NCBI GenBank assembly: GCA_027023265.1
Contig: JALVVV010000055.1
Coordinates: 145,907 to 209,906 of the forward strand
Source: DHVE2 group archaeon
GTDB lineage: Archaea > Thermoplasmatota > Thermoplasmata > Thermoplasmatales > Aciduliprofundaceae
Length of the DNA: 64,000 nt
Reading direction: 5' to 3'
Under the pieces are notes generated by a model. It ran no database searches. It was not told the origin of the DNA and saw only the letters and a list, made by a program, of their open reading frames with translations. The position numbers were made by a program, and so were the translations under genes. This document shows, piece by piece, positions 27,290 to 34,859 of the stretch. Every line of letters starts with the position of its first letter. Positions within the stretch are counted from its first letter, which is position 1.

Positions 27290-28138
27290 CCATGACCCAA
27301 AAAACCTATCTTTCTTTTTAGTTTCTTCAATCATTTTACCACGCTCCCGCATCTTAAAATATATCTGCGTGACCTTTACCGAGGAGTGCCCCAGATACGT
27401 TTTTATGATGTCTAAATCAAGGCCTTGCTCAAGCCATTTAACCGCTCTCCAGTGCCTCGCCAGATGGGCGTGAAAATATGGCACTCCTGCACGCTTTCCC
27501 GCCTCCGTGATGATATTACGCGCATAGGCATGCGAGATGCGGCCCTGCGTTGTGGTGAACATTGCGTTCGGGTCGGTCTTCACCTGAACCTCTCGCCATA
27601 ATTCCAGGGATTTTATCACCTTTGGCGGAACCGGAATCTCGCGAGATTTGCCCCATTTCCCCTGCCGAACTTTGAGCATCCATACCTTCTCCTTCTTGTG
27701 AAAATAGAGATCGCTCCAGTTGAGCTGTATAAGCTCGTTTATTCTCACGCCCGTGGCAAAGAGAAGCTTAAGCATGGCGTGATTTCTGCGATTCACGTCT
27801 ATATGCGCCCAGCGCACGGATAGAATCTTCTGCACCTCGTCATCGCTCATGATGATTATTGTCTCATCTCGGAACTCCCTGTAATATTTCAGGTGGATAT
27901 CTATGCCCCGAAACTGAAAATAGCGATTTAGAACCTTGATATGATTGTTTAGCGTTTTCCTCGTTACCCCTTGATTTCTGAGCTTCGCAAAGAAATTCAT
28001 TATCTCGTCCATGCTCTGGACATTATCGATGTCCAGCCCCAAACGCTCAATATAGCGAAGATACGAAAGAGTACGGGTGATTGTGGCGAGGGAGAAATCC
28101 CTCCCCAGCATCCAGTTTTTAAACTCTTTCTCCTGCAT
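27245..28138 (-). CDS. int: Tyrosine recombinase (integrase)
   Basis: The 297-residue protein has an N-terminal SAM-like core-binding domain (residues ~1-90) and a catalytic domain with R132 (ATGVRINELIQLNW), K161 (RQGKWGKSREIPV), H225-x-x-R228 (HAHLARHW), H251 (YLGHSS) and the nucleophile Y260 (TQIYFKM). It should integrate and excise the element at tRNA-Asp. The gene lies wholly inside the element, so it is not split on integration, unlike SSV-type integrases. It is last in a leftward operon; its start overlaps the preceding gene by 20 nt. Confidence 0.93.
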   Translation of the reverse strand: MQEKEFKNWMLGRDFSLATITRTLSYLRYIERLGLDIDNVQSMDEIMNFFAKLRNQGVTRKTLNNHIKVLNRYFQFRGIDIHLKYYREFRDETIIIMSDDEVQKILSVRWAHIDVNRRNHAMLKLLFATGVRINELIQLNWSDLYFHKKEKVWMLKVRQGKWGKSREIPVPPKVIKSLELWREVQVKTDPNAMFTTTQGRISHAYARNIITEAGKRAGVPYFHAHLARHWRAVKWLEQGLDLDIIKTYLGHSSVKVTQIYFKMRERGKMIEETKKKDRFFGSWEQIQPMEDSGGDNR

Positions 28139-28406
28139 CCCAATCCCTCTTTTTCTTGTAAATATCCCATGCGGTCTGGAACTCGCCGCCTCTCGATAGA
28201 AGCTCCTCTTTCTCCACCCAGTCCAAAAATTCCCAGAGCTCCCATGATGGAAAAGGCAGCTTTGGGGCTTCGCCCTGCCTGCGCTTCACCAGCTCCAGCG
28301 CCGCAAGCCCCTCTGCTTTATACAGAGAACGCTCCCTTTCTCCTATGTTCAGCTGCCACGTTCGCATAATCTCGCTCAAAATTTCCTCTCCTCTCTCGCT
28401 ATTCAT
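28119..28406 (-). CDS. Small element protein, unknown (95 aa)
   Basis: ATG 28406 has GGAGGT 8 nt upstream. The product is charged and helical (GEEILSEIMRTWQLNIGERE, WELWEFLDWVEKEELL) and its end overlaps the integrase start by 20 nt. Small proteins directly before an integrase are often excision factors or DNA-binding accessories, but no motif proves this. Confidence 0.55.
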   Translation of the reverse strand: MNSERGEEILSEIMRTWQLNIGERERSLYKAEGLAALELVKRRQGEAPKLPFPSWELWEFLDWVEKEELLSRGGEFQTAWDIYKKKRDWDAGERV

Positions 28407-28584
28407 CGCCGCGCACCTCCTCACCTGTTTGTAAGTTTATTTTTATCTTTTTGATTCTTTTCTTTCTCTTAGAAGTACACACATATGCAATGTTCACGAT
28501 GTCTCCAGTCTTCCGAACAAACACCAAATCTTTGTCTAATAAGATAACAAATACGGTACCATCTTCTAAATTAATCCACGTCAT
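28399..28584 (-). CDS. Small basic element protein (61 aa)
   Basis: A short beta-rich N-terminus (TWINLEDGTVFVILLDKDLVFV) is followed by a basic patch (SKRKKRIKKIKINL). GGAGGTGCGGG precedes the ATG. It overlaps neighbours on both sides. Could bind nucleic acid; not recognised. Confidence 0.5.
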   Translation of the reverse strand: MTWINLEDGTVFVILLDKDLVFVRKTGDIVNIAYVCTSKRKKRIKKIKINLQTGEEVRGDE

Positions 28585-28855
28585 CCCGCACCTCCTCCTC
28601 TCTTAAGCGTAGTTCATCTTTCAAAATTTCTAATTGTGTTCTACAATCATCTAATTTAAATTGTAACTCTTTTATGTGGTTCCACAACTCATCTTTTGTA
28701 ATTTTAAAGCCCACTATATACTTGTCAGGGTGTTTGTCGAGATACCCCCGCATAACTTTCTCTGCATGTTCTTTATTTTTTACAAGAACGACATCCTCCG
28801 TGTTGACGACTCCCTCGAAAATCTCCACTCCGAGAAGTACGACCCACTTAGGCAT
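28571..28855 (-). CDS. Small element protein with C-terminal coiled coil (94 aa)
   Basis: The first ~50 residues look like a compact alpha/beta unit (MPKWVVLLGVEIFEGVVN, DKYIVGFKITKDEL). The rest is a predicted coiled coil (LQFKLDDCRTQLEILKDEL). GGCGGTGCGGG lies just upstream of the ATG. No family is recognised. Confidence 0.5.
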   Translation of the reverse strand: MPKWVVLLGVEIFEGVVNTEDVVLVKNKEHAEKVMRGYLDKHPDKYIVGFKITKDELWNHIKELQFKLDDCRTQLEILKDELRLREEEVRDDVD

Positions 28856-29222
28856 CCCGCACCGCCTCCTTCTCGAAGTAGTTCATCAGGCCCTCGCAGA
28901 ACTTATCAAGGCCAGAATCGTGAAGCATGTACCAAGGCAGCCATGTGATGTGTACCCTGCGAATGCGCCACCGGAGCCGGTCTTGTTCTTCGAGCCATTC
29001 CTCAGGATGCTCCTCCGCATATTCTATCTCGGTTTTTCGCATTGGAACGAAGAAAATCTCCACCCCGTTCTTGTCAGAATCCCAGAGATAAAGACCTCCT
29101 TTGCCGTGCTTCCATTTCTCGGTGCGAAGTTTAGAGGTTACCGTGGCAAGATAGATGACGTATGCGAACAGGCCACCGAATACAATGAAGAAAACAATAT
29201 CAAAGAGTAGATCGGGGTTCAT
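28848..29222 (-). CDS. Element membrane protein with one N-terminal span (124 aa)
   Basis: From ATG 29222, preceded by GGAGGGCGAGGG, the product has one membrane helix (LLFDIVFFIVFGGLFAYVIY) and a soluble, tryptophan- and charge-rich domain (IRRVHITWLPWYMLHDSGL). An upstream extension of 21 codons has no ribosome site and overlaps the small ORF at 29219, so it is rejected. Function unknown. Confidence 0.5.
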   Translation of the reverse strand: MNPDLLFDIVFFIVFGGLFAYVIYLATVTSKLRTEKWKHGKGGLYLWDSDKNGVEIFFVPMRKTEIEYAEEHPEEWLEEQDRLRWRIRRVHITWLPWYMLHDSGLDKFCEGLMNYFEKEAVRDA

Positions 29223-29302
29223 TCCCTCGCCCTCCTCTCGTATTTGCGCAGCTCGTCCCAGATTACTTTCCACGCTTTCCACCACTGCCGCAATGTCGCC
29301 AT
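29219..29302 (-). CDS. Very small ORF (27 aa) between AbrB and the membrane protein
   Basis: ATG 29302 is 1 nt after the AbrB stop and its TGA overlaps the next ATG (ATGA). The peptide is rich in tryptophan and basic residues (LRQWWKAWKVIWDELRKYE), an amphipathic helix. Perfect packing between flanking genes supports translation; otherwise unproven. Confidence 0.35.
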   Translation of the reverse strand: MATLRQWWKAWKVIWDELRKYERRARE

Positions 29303-29303
29303 T

Positions 29304-29486
29304 TTAATCCCCCTCGTCGTGCTCTCGCATCAGCTCCGCCGCAGTCATCACCTCTGCGCCGTTGCGCTTTTTCACCTTCACAATCTCCACCAGTACTTTG
29401 TCTCCTTCCTCAATATCCAGCCACTCCCTAAGCTCATGTGGGATTGCCACACGCCCAAATTTTTGCACAACTGCCACATATTTCAT
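29304..29486 (-). CDS. AbrB/SpoVT-type transcriptional regulator
   Basis: The 60-residue protein has VAVVQKFGRVAIPHELREWL and EEGDKVLVEIV, the swapped-hairpin AbrB DNA-binding fold. ATG 29486 is preceded by ggtagat; TTG 29495 is possible. It heads the leftward operon that ends in the integrase and faces the winged-helix regulator across a repeat-rich promoter, so it is a candidate controller of integration/maintenance. Confidence 0.8.
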   Translation of the reverse strand: MKYVAVVQKFGRVAIPHELREWLDIEEGDKVLVEIVKVKKRNGAEVMTAAELMREHDEGD

Positions 29487-29499
29487 ATCTACCAACTCC

Positions 29500-29607
29500 C
29501 AAAGTCAAAAGTGATATGTGCAAAGATGTATTTAAATGTTTTCAAAAGTCAAAAGTGAAATTGGAAAAGAGATTTTTATATATTTCAAAAGTGTTATGTG
29601 AAAAGTG
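29500..29607. promoter_or_regulatory. Divergent control region with repeated operator-like sites
   Basis: caaagtcaaaagtga (29500-29514) and caaaagtcaaaagtga (29543-29558) are near-identical; caaaagtg (29586-29593) and gaaaagtg (29600-29607) are half copies. A TATA (ttttatata, ~29574-29582) serves the rightward gene at 29605; tatttaaatg (~29529-29538) fits the leftward AbrB gene. Two regulators on either side share these sites. Confidence 0.6.
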
Positions 29608-30168
29608 GGCGAAAAAAAGGTATTGAGCATGAAAAACATCGTTCCTTTGTTTATTGAGTTATTAGCTGGCCCTAAGAAAATGAGCGAGTTGCTTAATGTG
29701 ATTCCAAATTATATGACCATTAAATCTTATGTCTCTGAACTCGAAAAAGAGGGATATGTGAAAACTGAAGAAAAATTTGAGGGCCGAAAAGTGATTTATG
29801 TTGAGCTCACGGAGAGGGGGAAAGTGGTGGCTGAAGCATTGAAGAAAGCGGACTGGCTGGCGAATTTGCCGCCTGAGCAGATTGAGAGATTTGCTCAGAT
29901 GAAGGCGTTTATTCATATCAATAGTTATGAGGATCACGTGACCCTAAAGGAAGTGCACCTTGGGCAGTCCCGAATCGTAAACGTGTTCGTCAGGCCCAAG
30001 GGAGATACGATATACTTTTACTGCGATTATGACGATTCCGATGACTGCGAGCATGTGGAGCTCATGTTCGCAGATATCGAGCTGTCGGATTATCTCCGCG
30101 GGTGGTTGCAGAAAAACGGGTACCATCTGGCGAAGAAATATCAGAAATATGTGGATAAGTATTGGTGA
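29605..30168 (+). CDS. Winged-helix transcriptional regulator of the element
   Basis: The N-terminal ~75 residues form a winged helix (PLFIELLAGPKKMSELLNVI, IKSYVSELEKEGYVKTEEKF, a wing at EGRKVIYVELTERGK), like PadR/MarR-type archaeal phage regulators. The C-terminal ~100 residues contain an acidic segment (CDYDDSDDCEHVELM) and may bind a ligand or dimerise. GTG 29605 fits a leaderless start ~25 nt after the TATA box; ATG 29629 is the alternative. Divergent to AbrB. Confidence 0.7.
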   Translation: MGEKKVLSMKNIVPLFIELLAGPKKMSELLNVIPNYMTIKSYVSELEKEGYVKTEEKFEGRKVIYVELTERGKVVAEALKKADWLANLPPEQIERFAQMKAFIHINSYEDHVTLKEVHLGQSRIVNVFVRPKGDTIYFYCDYDDSDDCEHVELMFADIELSDYLRGWLQKNGYHLAKKYQKYVDKYW

Positions 30169-30177
30169 GGTGTGAAA

Positions 30178-31602
30178 ATGTTATCTAAAACGCTTGTGCT
30201 CGTTATTGTCGCCGTGATTACTGCCGGAGCCGCTGCAAGCGTTACCACGTACTATGTTGTGAAAGCTCCTACCTCGCAGCCTGCGCCAAGCTCACAAAAT
30301 AACCATACTTCAAATAATTCAGCGTCCGGGAATGAGCTTGTTATCTCAAATCACTGGTATTATTTCGGTGTGAATCCACAGAACCCGTTTAAAGAAACCA
30401 CGTACATATTTATCCAGCTCTCCGAGCCTTTGATTTACAATGATTTTATCCATATCTACTACCACCATTATGACCTCGCCCGCTGGTGGGTGAATAAGAC
30501 GCAGGCATATCATTCTAACATCTCCGTGCCTCTCGACATTCTCACCAATCTTAACGGAACCATTAACATCGAGATTATGCGAGGGGAAAAACAACTTTAC
30601 AACGGGACGCTGAAGTTTATCACACAGCCAAAGATAGATGTTCAGCTCCTGAACGTTTCTTATTATCCCGTAGATTATAAGTTTGCACGTGTTAGCAAAG
30701 TAAAGGTGGAAATTAAAACATCTTTGCCCATATATGTTGAATCACTAAGCGTAAAAATGAGTAATGCGACATCTCATAAAGATATAGACAAGGTAATTTT
30801 TCAGGATTATGAAAATATGGATCTTTGGGTAGAACATAGAGATAATCACAGCTTCTATGTTACAGTTGCAAATCTAAAAAAGGGCATCTACAACATAAAT
30901 ATATCTGTGAAATATCCGCTTTTTCCATCAAATGGGGAATTACGATATACTGCACATATCCCCTATAATCTTAGTTTCACATGCTATAATGTGAGTATTG
31001 CAAGTGTAACCCCACAATATGATTATGATGATGGCACTACGTATTTGATTTTTGGACTTAATGCCTCTGCAGATTGCCCGCTTCACTTAATTTTATATGA
31101 TAAGTTTGGTAAAGAAATGGGATATTCCAGGATTGATAAAGGAGAGAATGGAACACCCATTTACATAGGCGATTATTTCAATTTCAACGGCACATATACC
31201 GCCATGTTGAAAGATGATATGGGGTTTGTGATGGATAATCTTTCATTTACTCTCTATTCTGGCCCACTGAAATTGTTGAATCACACCGAAGAAACATACT
31301 CTTATAGCTGGGAAAACACCACGGATCTTCAATCTTTTACCTTAACCCTAAAAAATGAGGGAAATGCCACGGCGTATTTGGATAGTTATAACTATTCAAT
31401 TTCATATCTTTCCAATGGCACCATAGTAAAATCAGAGCATAGCGATTGGATAAGTGAGTTTATTCCGGCTGGAGAGATAGATAATGTTTCTTTGTACCCT
31501 TATGTTTACCTTCCAAACAATGAAACTTATCTAATCTCCGTGACTTTCTGGGGTAGAAATGAGGATGTGAAGTTCAGTTTTACATATCAAATTCGGACTT
31601 GA
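30178..31602 (+). CDS. Anchored surface protein with many N-glycosylation sequons
   Basis: Starting at ATG 30178 with GAGGTG upstream, the 474-residue product begins with one hydrophobic helix (LVLVIVAVITAGAAASVTTY) and a Pro/Ser/Asn linker, then a long beta-rich outer region with numerous N-x-S/T sites (NHT, NNS, NGT, NMS-like). It is predicted to be anchored outside the cell. Codon composition changes around 30650: the first ~155 codons are GC-richer, the rest AT-rich. It is co-transcribed with the regulator, not with the virion-like block, so it may be a lysogenic-conversion or exclusion protein. Confidence 0.6.
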   Translation: MLSKTLVLVIVAVITAGAAASVTTYYVVKAPTSQPAPSSQNNHTSNNSASGNELVISNHWYYFGVNPQNPFKETTYIFIQLSEPLIYNDFIHIYYHHYDLARWWVNKTQAYHSNISVPLDILTNLNGTINIEIMRGEKQLYNGTLKFITQPKIDVQLLNVSYYPVDYKFARVSKVKVEIKTSLPIYVESLSVKMSNATSHKDIDKVIFQDYENMDLWVEHRDNHSFYVTVANLKKGIYNINISVKYPLFPSNGELRYTAHIPYNLSFTCYNVSIASVTPQYDYDDGTTYLIFGLNASADCPLHLILYDKFGKEMGYSRIDKGENGTPIYIGDYFNFNGTYTAMLKDDMGFVMDNLSFTLYSGPLKLLNHTEETYSYSWENTTDLQSFTLTLKNEGNATAYLDSYNYSISYLSNGTIVKSEHSDWISEFIPAGEIDNVSLYPYVYLPNNETYLISVTFWGRNEDVKFSFTYQIRT

Positions 31603-31666
31603 GCGGCAAAACTCCGGCGAGGGTGGAGAGGGCGACAGCTCCCTATAGTAATACATCTGGGGGTAT

Positions 31667-31688
31667 GGCCGTTAGGCCGGCCGTTTTT
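31667..31688 (+). terminator. GC hairpin with T-run at a convergent junction
   Basis: ggccg (31667-31671), a 6-nt loop and cggcc (31678-31682) are followed by g and five Ts. It ends the rightward transcript of the surface protein and overlaps the stop of the leftward ATPase gene. Confidence 0.5.
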
Positions 31689-32547
31689 ATTCCATATCAT
31701 TGTAAAATTTTTTAATCCAGTTACGGAGCGTTTCCCTTTTTAATCCAAGCATGTTGGCGTACTGGCTATATGGAAGCCCCATGCTGCTTTTTAACATTAT
31801 GGCGGATTTTGCGAGCCAGTAACGATAATCTTCCTTGAGCTTTTTATCTTCCTTGTTCTTCTTCAGCTCTTCGAGATATTTTTTCAGCGCTTCTTTCATC
31901 TTCTCCCCGGCCTTGCCGCTCAGTACTGCGAGAACTTCCTTCATATCTATGTCGAAATCGAAATATCCCACTTCATAGGTGTTGTACTGCAAGGTTGTGG
32001 CCGGTATGTCCTGCACAACGAAGTAATCCATCTCCGCCTTCGTCTTGTTTCTCTTCTTCGCAATCCACTCGCCCCACTCTTTCACTATCCTTGGGAGGTA
32101 CTGGTACGTGTGCGCTATCAGAATCAGGTTAGCCCTGAACTTTCTTATCACGACTAAAAGGTCATTCATCGAGCGAACATGCGAGCTCATTGCCTCCGTG
32201 GAGTTGTAGAACGCAGAAGAATCATCTAAGATGAGAAATGGGCGTTCGTAGCGGGCAAGGTATTCCAAGAGCTGTGAAGCTGTGGCAGCGAACTTAAACC
32301 GCGGGTGCTCTACCGTCATGTTCGTCAAAAAAATGTGGGTGTTGTTAAAGTGAAGTATGTCCTGCGCCAGTAAAAGAGAGAAGGATGTTTTTCCCGAGCC
32401 CGGGCGGCCATAGATGCCGTATATTTTGCCCTCTTCCTGCGACATCTTCCACACTAATGAATCTCTGAAATCGTCGTAACTCAGGACATAGCTCGGCACG
32501 TCAAGGGCTACTTTCTGAATTATCTTTTCTATCGTTATCATCGTCAT
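31687..32547 (-). CDS. P-loop ATPase with C-terminal helix-turn-helix
   Basis: The 286-residue protein has Walker A GRPGSGKT (47-54), Walker B FLILDD (104-109), a sensor-like asparagine-rich stretch (RANLILIAHTYQYLPRI) and a charged helix. Residues ~262-285 (YSQYANMLGLKRETLRNWIKKF) form a helix-turn-helix. This resembles viral packaging/partition ATPases and the NTPase conserved in membrane-enveloped archaeal viruses. The added HTH suggests it binds element DNA directly. Last gene of the leftward block; start (32547 or 32541) lies inside the upstream gene. Confidence 0.7.
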   Translation of the reverse strand: MTMITIEKIIQKVALDVPSYVLSYDDFRDSLVWKMSQEEGKIYGIYGRPGSGKTSFSLLLAQDILHFNNTHIFLTNMTVEHPRFKFAATASQLLEYLARYERPFLILDDSSAFYNSTEAMSSHVRSMNDLLVVIRKFRANLILIAHTYQYLPRIVKEWGEWIAKKRNKTKAEMDYFVVQDIPATTLQYNTYEVGYFDFDIDMKEVLAVLSGKAGEKMKEALKKYLEELKKNKEDKKLKEDYRYWLAKSAIMLKSSMGLPYSQYANMLGLKRETLRNWIKKFYNDME

Positions 32548-32902
32548 CCCTCATTAGCTCGGAGATGGAATTAATGCGCTCATCCGGGGGCTTGAATATC
32601 GGAATATCGTTCTTCACATCGTAGCCTTTAACGTTGGAAAGTGCGCCAAGGATGCTGAGCTCGTCTCCAGATAAACGACTCTGATATGTGTGCACGCCCT
32701 CGATTGTAAAGTACTCTTCAACGTTCTTTAATGCAAGCTCTAAAACCTCATCTGTCAAATAGCCCTTATCACGAAGATAAAAGAGATATCTCCGAGATTG
32801 CATATATTCCCTGTATTTGTCGCCCATCGCTATGGCCTTTTTCAGCTCTGCCGGAAGCCCCGACGCAAGGGCGATTTTTAGCGCCTTGTCGTCGTCACGC
32901 AT
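32501..32902 (-). CDS. Element protein, unknown (133 aa)
   Basis: ATG 32902 has GGAGGTGT upstream. The product is helical with an acidic tail (RDDDDNDRKDNSESSP) that overlaps the ATPase start by 47 nt in another frame. Such a long overlap points to tight coupling with the ATPase. No known domain. Confidence 0.5.
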   Translation of the reverse strand: MRDDDKALKIALASGLPAELKKAIAMGDKYREYMQSRRYLFYLRDKGYLTDEVLELALKNVEEYFTIEGVHTYQSRLSGDELSILGALSNVKGYDVKNDIPIFKPPDERINSISELMRDDDDNDRKDNSESSP

Positions 32903-33110
32903 CGGCAAACACCTCCTGAGGATTCAGGCCATGATCCCAAAGTGTTTCCCAGTCTTCAACCAATAGAGCTATTGCGATGTCCATAGCATAGTCAAAACTC
33001 TTTGTGTACTTCACAACCTTTCCGTAGTATATCACGCGATATCCTTCCTGTTCGTTCCCCTCAACTCGTAGATGACGAGAATGCAAATCCAAATTATTCG
33101 TGTACGACAT
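32895..33110 (-). CDS. Small element protein, unknown (71 aa)
   Basis: Soluble product with a beta-hairpin-like start (LRVEGNEQEGYRVIYYGKVV) and a helical acidic end. It overlaps both neighbours (8 and 17 nt). Function unknown. Confidence 0.5.
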   Translation of the reverse strand: MSYTNNLDLHSRHLRVEGNEQEGYRVIYYGKVVKYTKSFDYAMDIAIALLVEDWETLWDHGLNPQEVFADA

Positions 33111-34155
33111 GCTCTTTCACCTCCTCTTTTTTCTCCAGATTGAAGATGTCCCCATAACCTAATTTCTCGAATACTTCCGCAATCCTGCGACGCACATCAA
33201 GCGGCATGGTGCGTCCCAACGAGCTATACAACTTTGCCGTGGCCACCGCGTCCGCAAATTCCCTAAGGTTGTTCTGAAGCAGGAATAAGGCGCTTCTCAA
33301 GTCCGGTATGGTGTTCTTGTAGTGCAAAAAGAGATTGCGCTTCACGCTGGGCGTGATGCGGTAAGTGCGCTTGAACTCCTTCGAGATGAGTAATTTATCC
33401 TGCTCGGAATAGCCTTCCCTGATACTCTCCAGCTCCTCAATTTTGCCCTGAATGAACTTGCTAAGCTGAACCCATAAATCGTGATGTGGGCGCTTCTCTG
33501 CAATGTATTGATCCATTGTGCTCTTAATCTTACTGAGCTTTTCAATTGCCTCATCTATCTGTTTGATGTCTATCTCGTCGAGCTCCTCATCTCTCGCTTC
33601 GATTATGTCGATGTTCGCCTTTGCCTCTAAAACTGCATTCGCAAATTCCAAATCTGGAGAATGATAAATTAACTTATTCTCCGTGTCCACGTAGTCAGCG
33701 AATACGACCCGAGAGGATTGCACCGGCAACGGTGCGCCGTTGGTTCCGAAGTGTGAGAAATCGGAGTATGCGAAATCTGGAATCTCAACAAGGCGGGTTT
33801 CCGTGTCCTGAACAATAAACACCGAGCCATCCGGACGCGTGATTTTATCCCCTGCAATGCGAGTTTCTACGATATAATACATGTGCCTCCGGATTCTCAG
33901 GATCTCCACGATTGTTAGCACAAAGCCGAAGAGCAGGAGGGAGCCGACATGGAACCAAAGCCCGGAATAGTACCCAACGAGGAAAATAATCACGAAAAAC
34001 CCAATTAGGGCGAGGAAGTAATGCAGTTTCTGATTCTCGAAAATCCACTTTTCCCACCATTTCTTTTCGTACCGCTCTTGATAAACCACTCCCTCTTTAA
34101 CCTGTTCTTCTTCTTTCCATTCTTCGTTTTTGTTATGAGATAACACTGGCACCAC
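33094..34155 (-). CDS. Membrane protein with long coiled C-terminal domain
   Basis: The 353-residue protein (GTG 34155, or GTG 34146 with better ribosome-site spacing) has an acidic cytoplasmic N-terminus, two adjacent membrane helices (residues ~45-65 and 70-88), a beta-rich stretch (~95-160) and a helical coiled region (~185-340). It may bridge membrane and an internal complex. In the block order it follows three ectodomain proteins and precedes the ATPase genes. Family not recognised. Confidence 0.55.
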   Translation of the reverse strand: MVPVLSHNKNEEWKEEEQVKEGVVYQERYEKKWWEKWIFENQKLHYFLALIGFFVIIFLVGYYSGLWFHVGSLLLFGFVLTIVEILRIRRHMYYIVETRIAGDKITRPDGSVFIVQDTETRLVEIPDFAYSDFSHFGTNGAPLPVQSSRVVFADYVDTENKLIYHSPDLEFANAVLEAKANIDIIEARDEELDEIDIKQIDEAIEKLSKIKSTMDQYIAEKRPHHDLWVQLSKFIQGKIEELESIREGYSEQDKLLISKEFKRTYRITPSVKRNLFLHYKNTIPDLRSALFLLQNNLREFADAVATAKLYSSLGRTMPLDVRRRIAEVFEKLGYGDIFNLEKKEEVKEHVVHE

Positions 34156-34675
34156 CCCATTTTCTTAATATCATGTAACGTGCGAGAACAATCGCAAAAG
34201 GTATGGCGAGAAGGGCACCAAAAATTGTGTCCGAGAAAACCGCCCACTCGTGCATGCTCCACTCCCATGGCGGAATTTGGAGAAGGCGTTGCAGCTCCTG
34301 AACCGCGCCCTCGCTGATTGCATATCTCGTAACGAGCACGTCGAAGGAGAAAGAAGTATTAGAGAGATATACCGCTATGGTGTGATGCGTGGCAGAGAGA
34401 TGTAAAGGTATGCGCGTGTGCTCGCTCTCCGTCGTGTTCTGAAGCGTGAGATTGTCGTCGATATATACGCGGTACGAAGTGTTCACCGGTGCGAAGATGT
34501 GAAGAGTTGCGTTGGCATATATCAGTGAACGCTCCCCGGGAAGTGCTGAAAGATGTATGCTCGTGCCCTGCGAGGATGTGATCACCGCATAGGGAAAAGG
34601 GGAGGGAATTGGGTCAGCGTGAGAGAGAGGAATAAAAAGAATAGCGAGGAAAAGGAGGATATGCAGCAGCTTCAT
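34133..34675 (-). CDS. Signal-peptide protein with C-terminal membrane anchor (180 aa)
   Basis: From ATG 34675 (GGGGGCGA upstream) the product starts with a clear signal peptide (MKLLHILLFLAILFIPLSHA), has a ~110-residue beta-rich ectodomain with N-x-S/T sites and a C-terminal helix (FGALLAIPFAIVLARYMIL) with a short basic tail. A type I membrane protein, plausibly a virion envelope component. An upstream extension (to 34777) overlaps another gene and is rejected. Confidence 0.6.
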   Translation of the reverse strand: MKLLHILLFLAILFIPLSHADPIPSPFPYAVITSSQGTSIHLSALPGERSLIYANATLHIFAPVNTSYRVYIDDNLTLQNTTESEHTRIPLHLSATHHTIAVYLSNTSFSFDVLVTRYAISEGAVQELQRLLQIPPWEWSMHEWAVFSDTIFGALLAIPFAIVLARYMILRKWGGASVIS

Positions 34676-34848
34676 TTCTTTCGCCCCCGCTTTCTGTGCA
34701 GTATTCTTTTCGTGATTATCGCCACGCCCAAGGCCCCAAGGGCTTCCTGCACAAGGAACGAATATATTGGGTTCCACAGCACCACGTTGGCATAGTTCAT
34801 GTACAGCGAAGCACCGAACATTATTATTCCCAAGATTTCAAGCAACAT
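34672..34848 (-). CDS. Small hydrophobic protein with basic tail (58 aa)
   Basis: ATG 34848, preceded by GAGGTGAT, gives a peptide with two hydrophobic segments (MLLEILGIIMFGASLYMNYA and FLVQEALGALGVAIITKRI) and ends HRKRGRKK. Its TGA overlaps the next ATG. It fills the only gap in the block, and is typical of small viral membrane proteins. Confidence 0.5.
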   Translation of the reverse strand: MLLEILGIIMFGASLYMNYANVVLWNPIYSFLVQEALGALGVAIITKRILHRKRGRKK

Positions 34849-34859
34849 TTTGCATCACC

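Noticed and set aside
27245-28138. SSV-type partitioned integrase
   Set aside because: The integrase is full length and attP lies outside its coding region, with no second fragment at attR.
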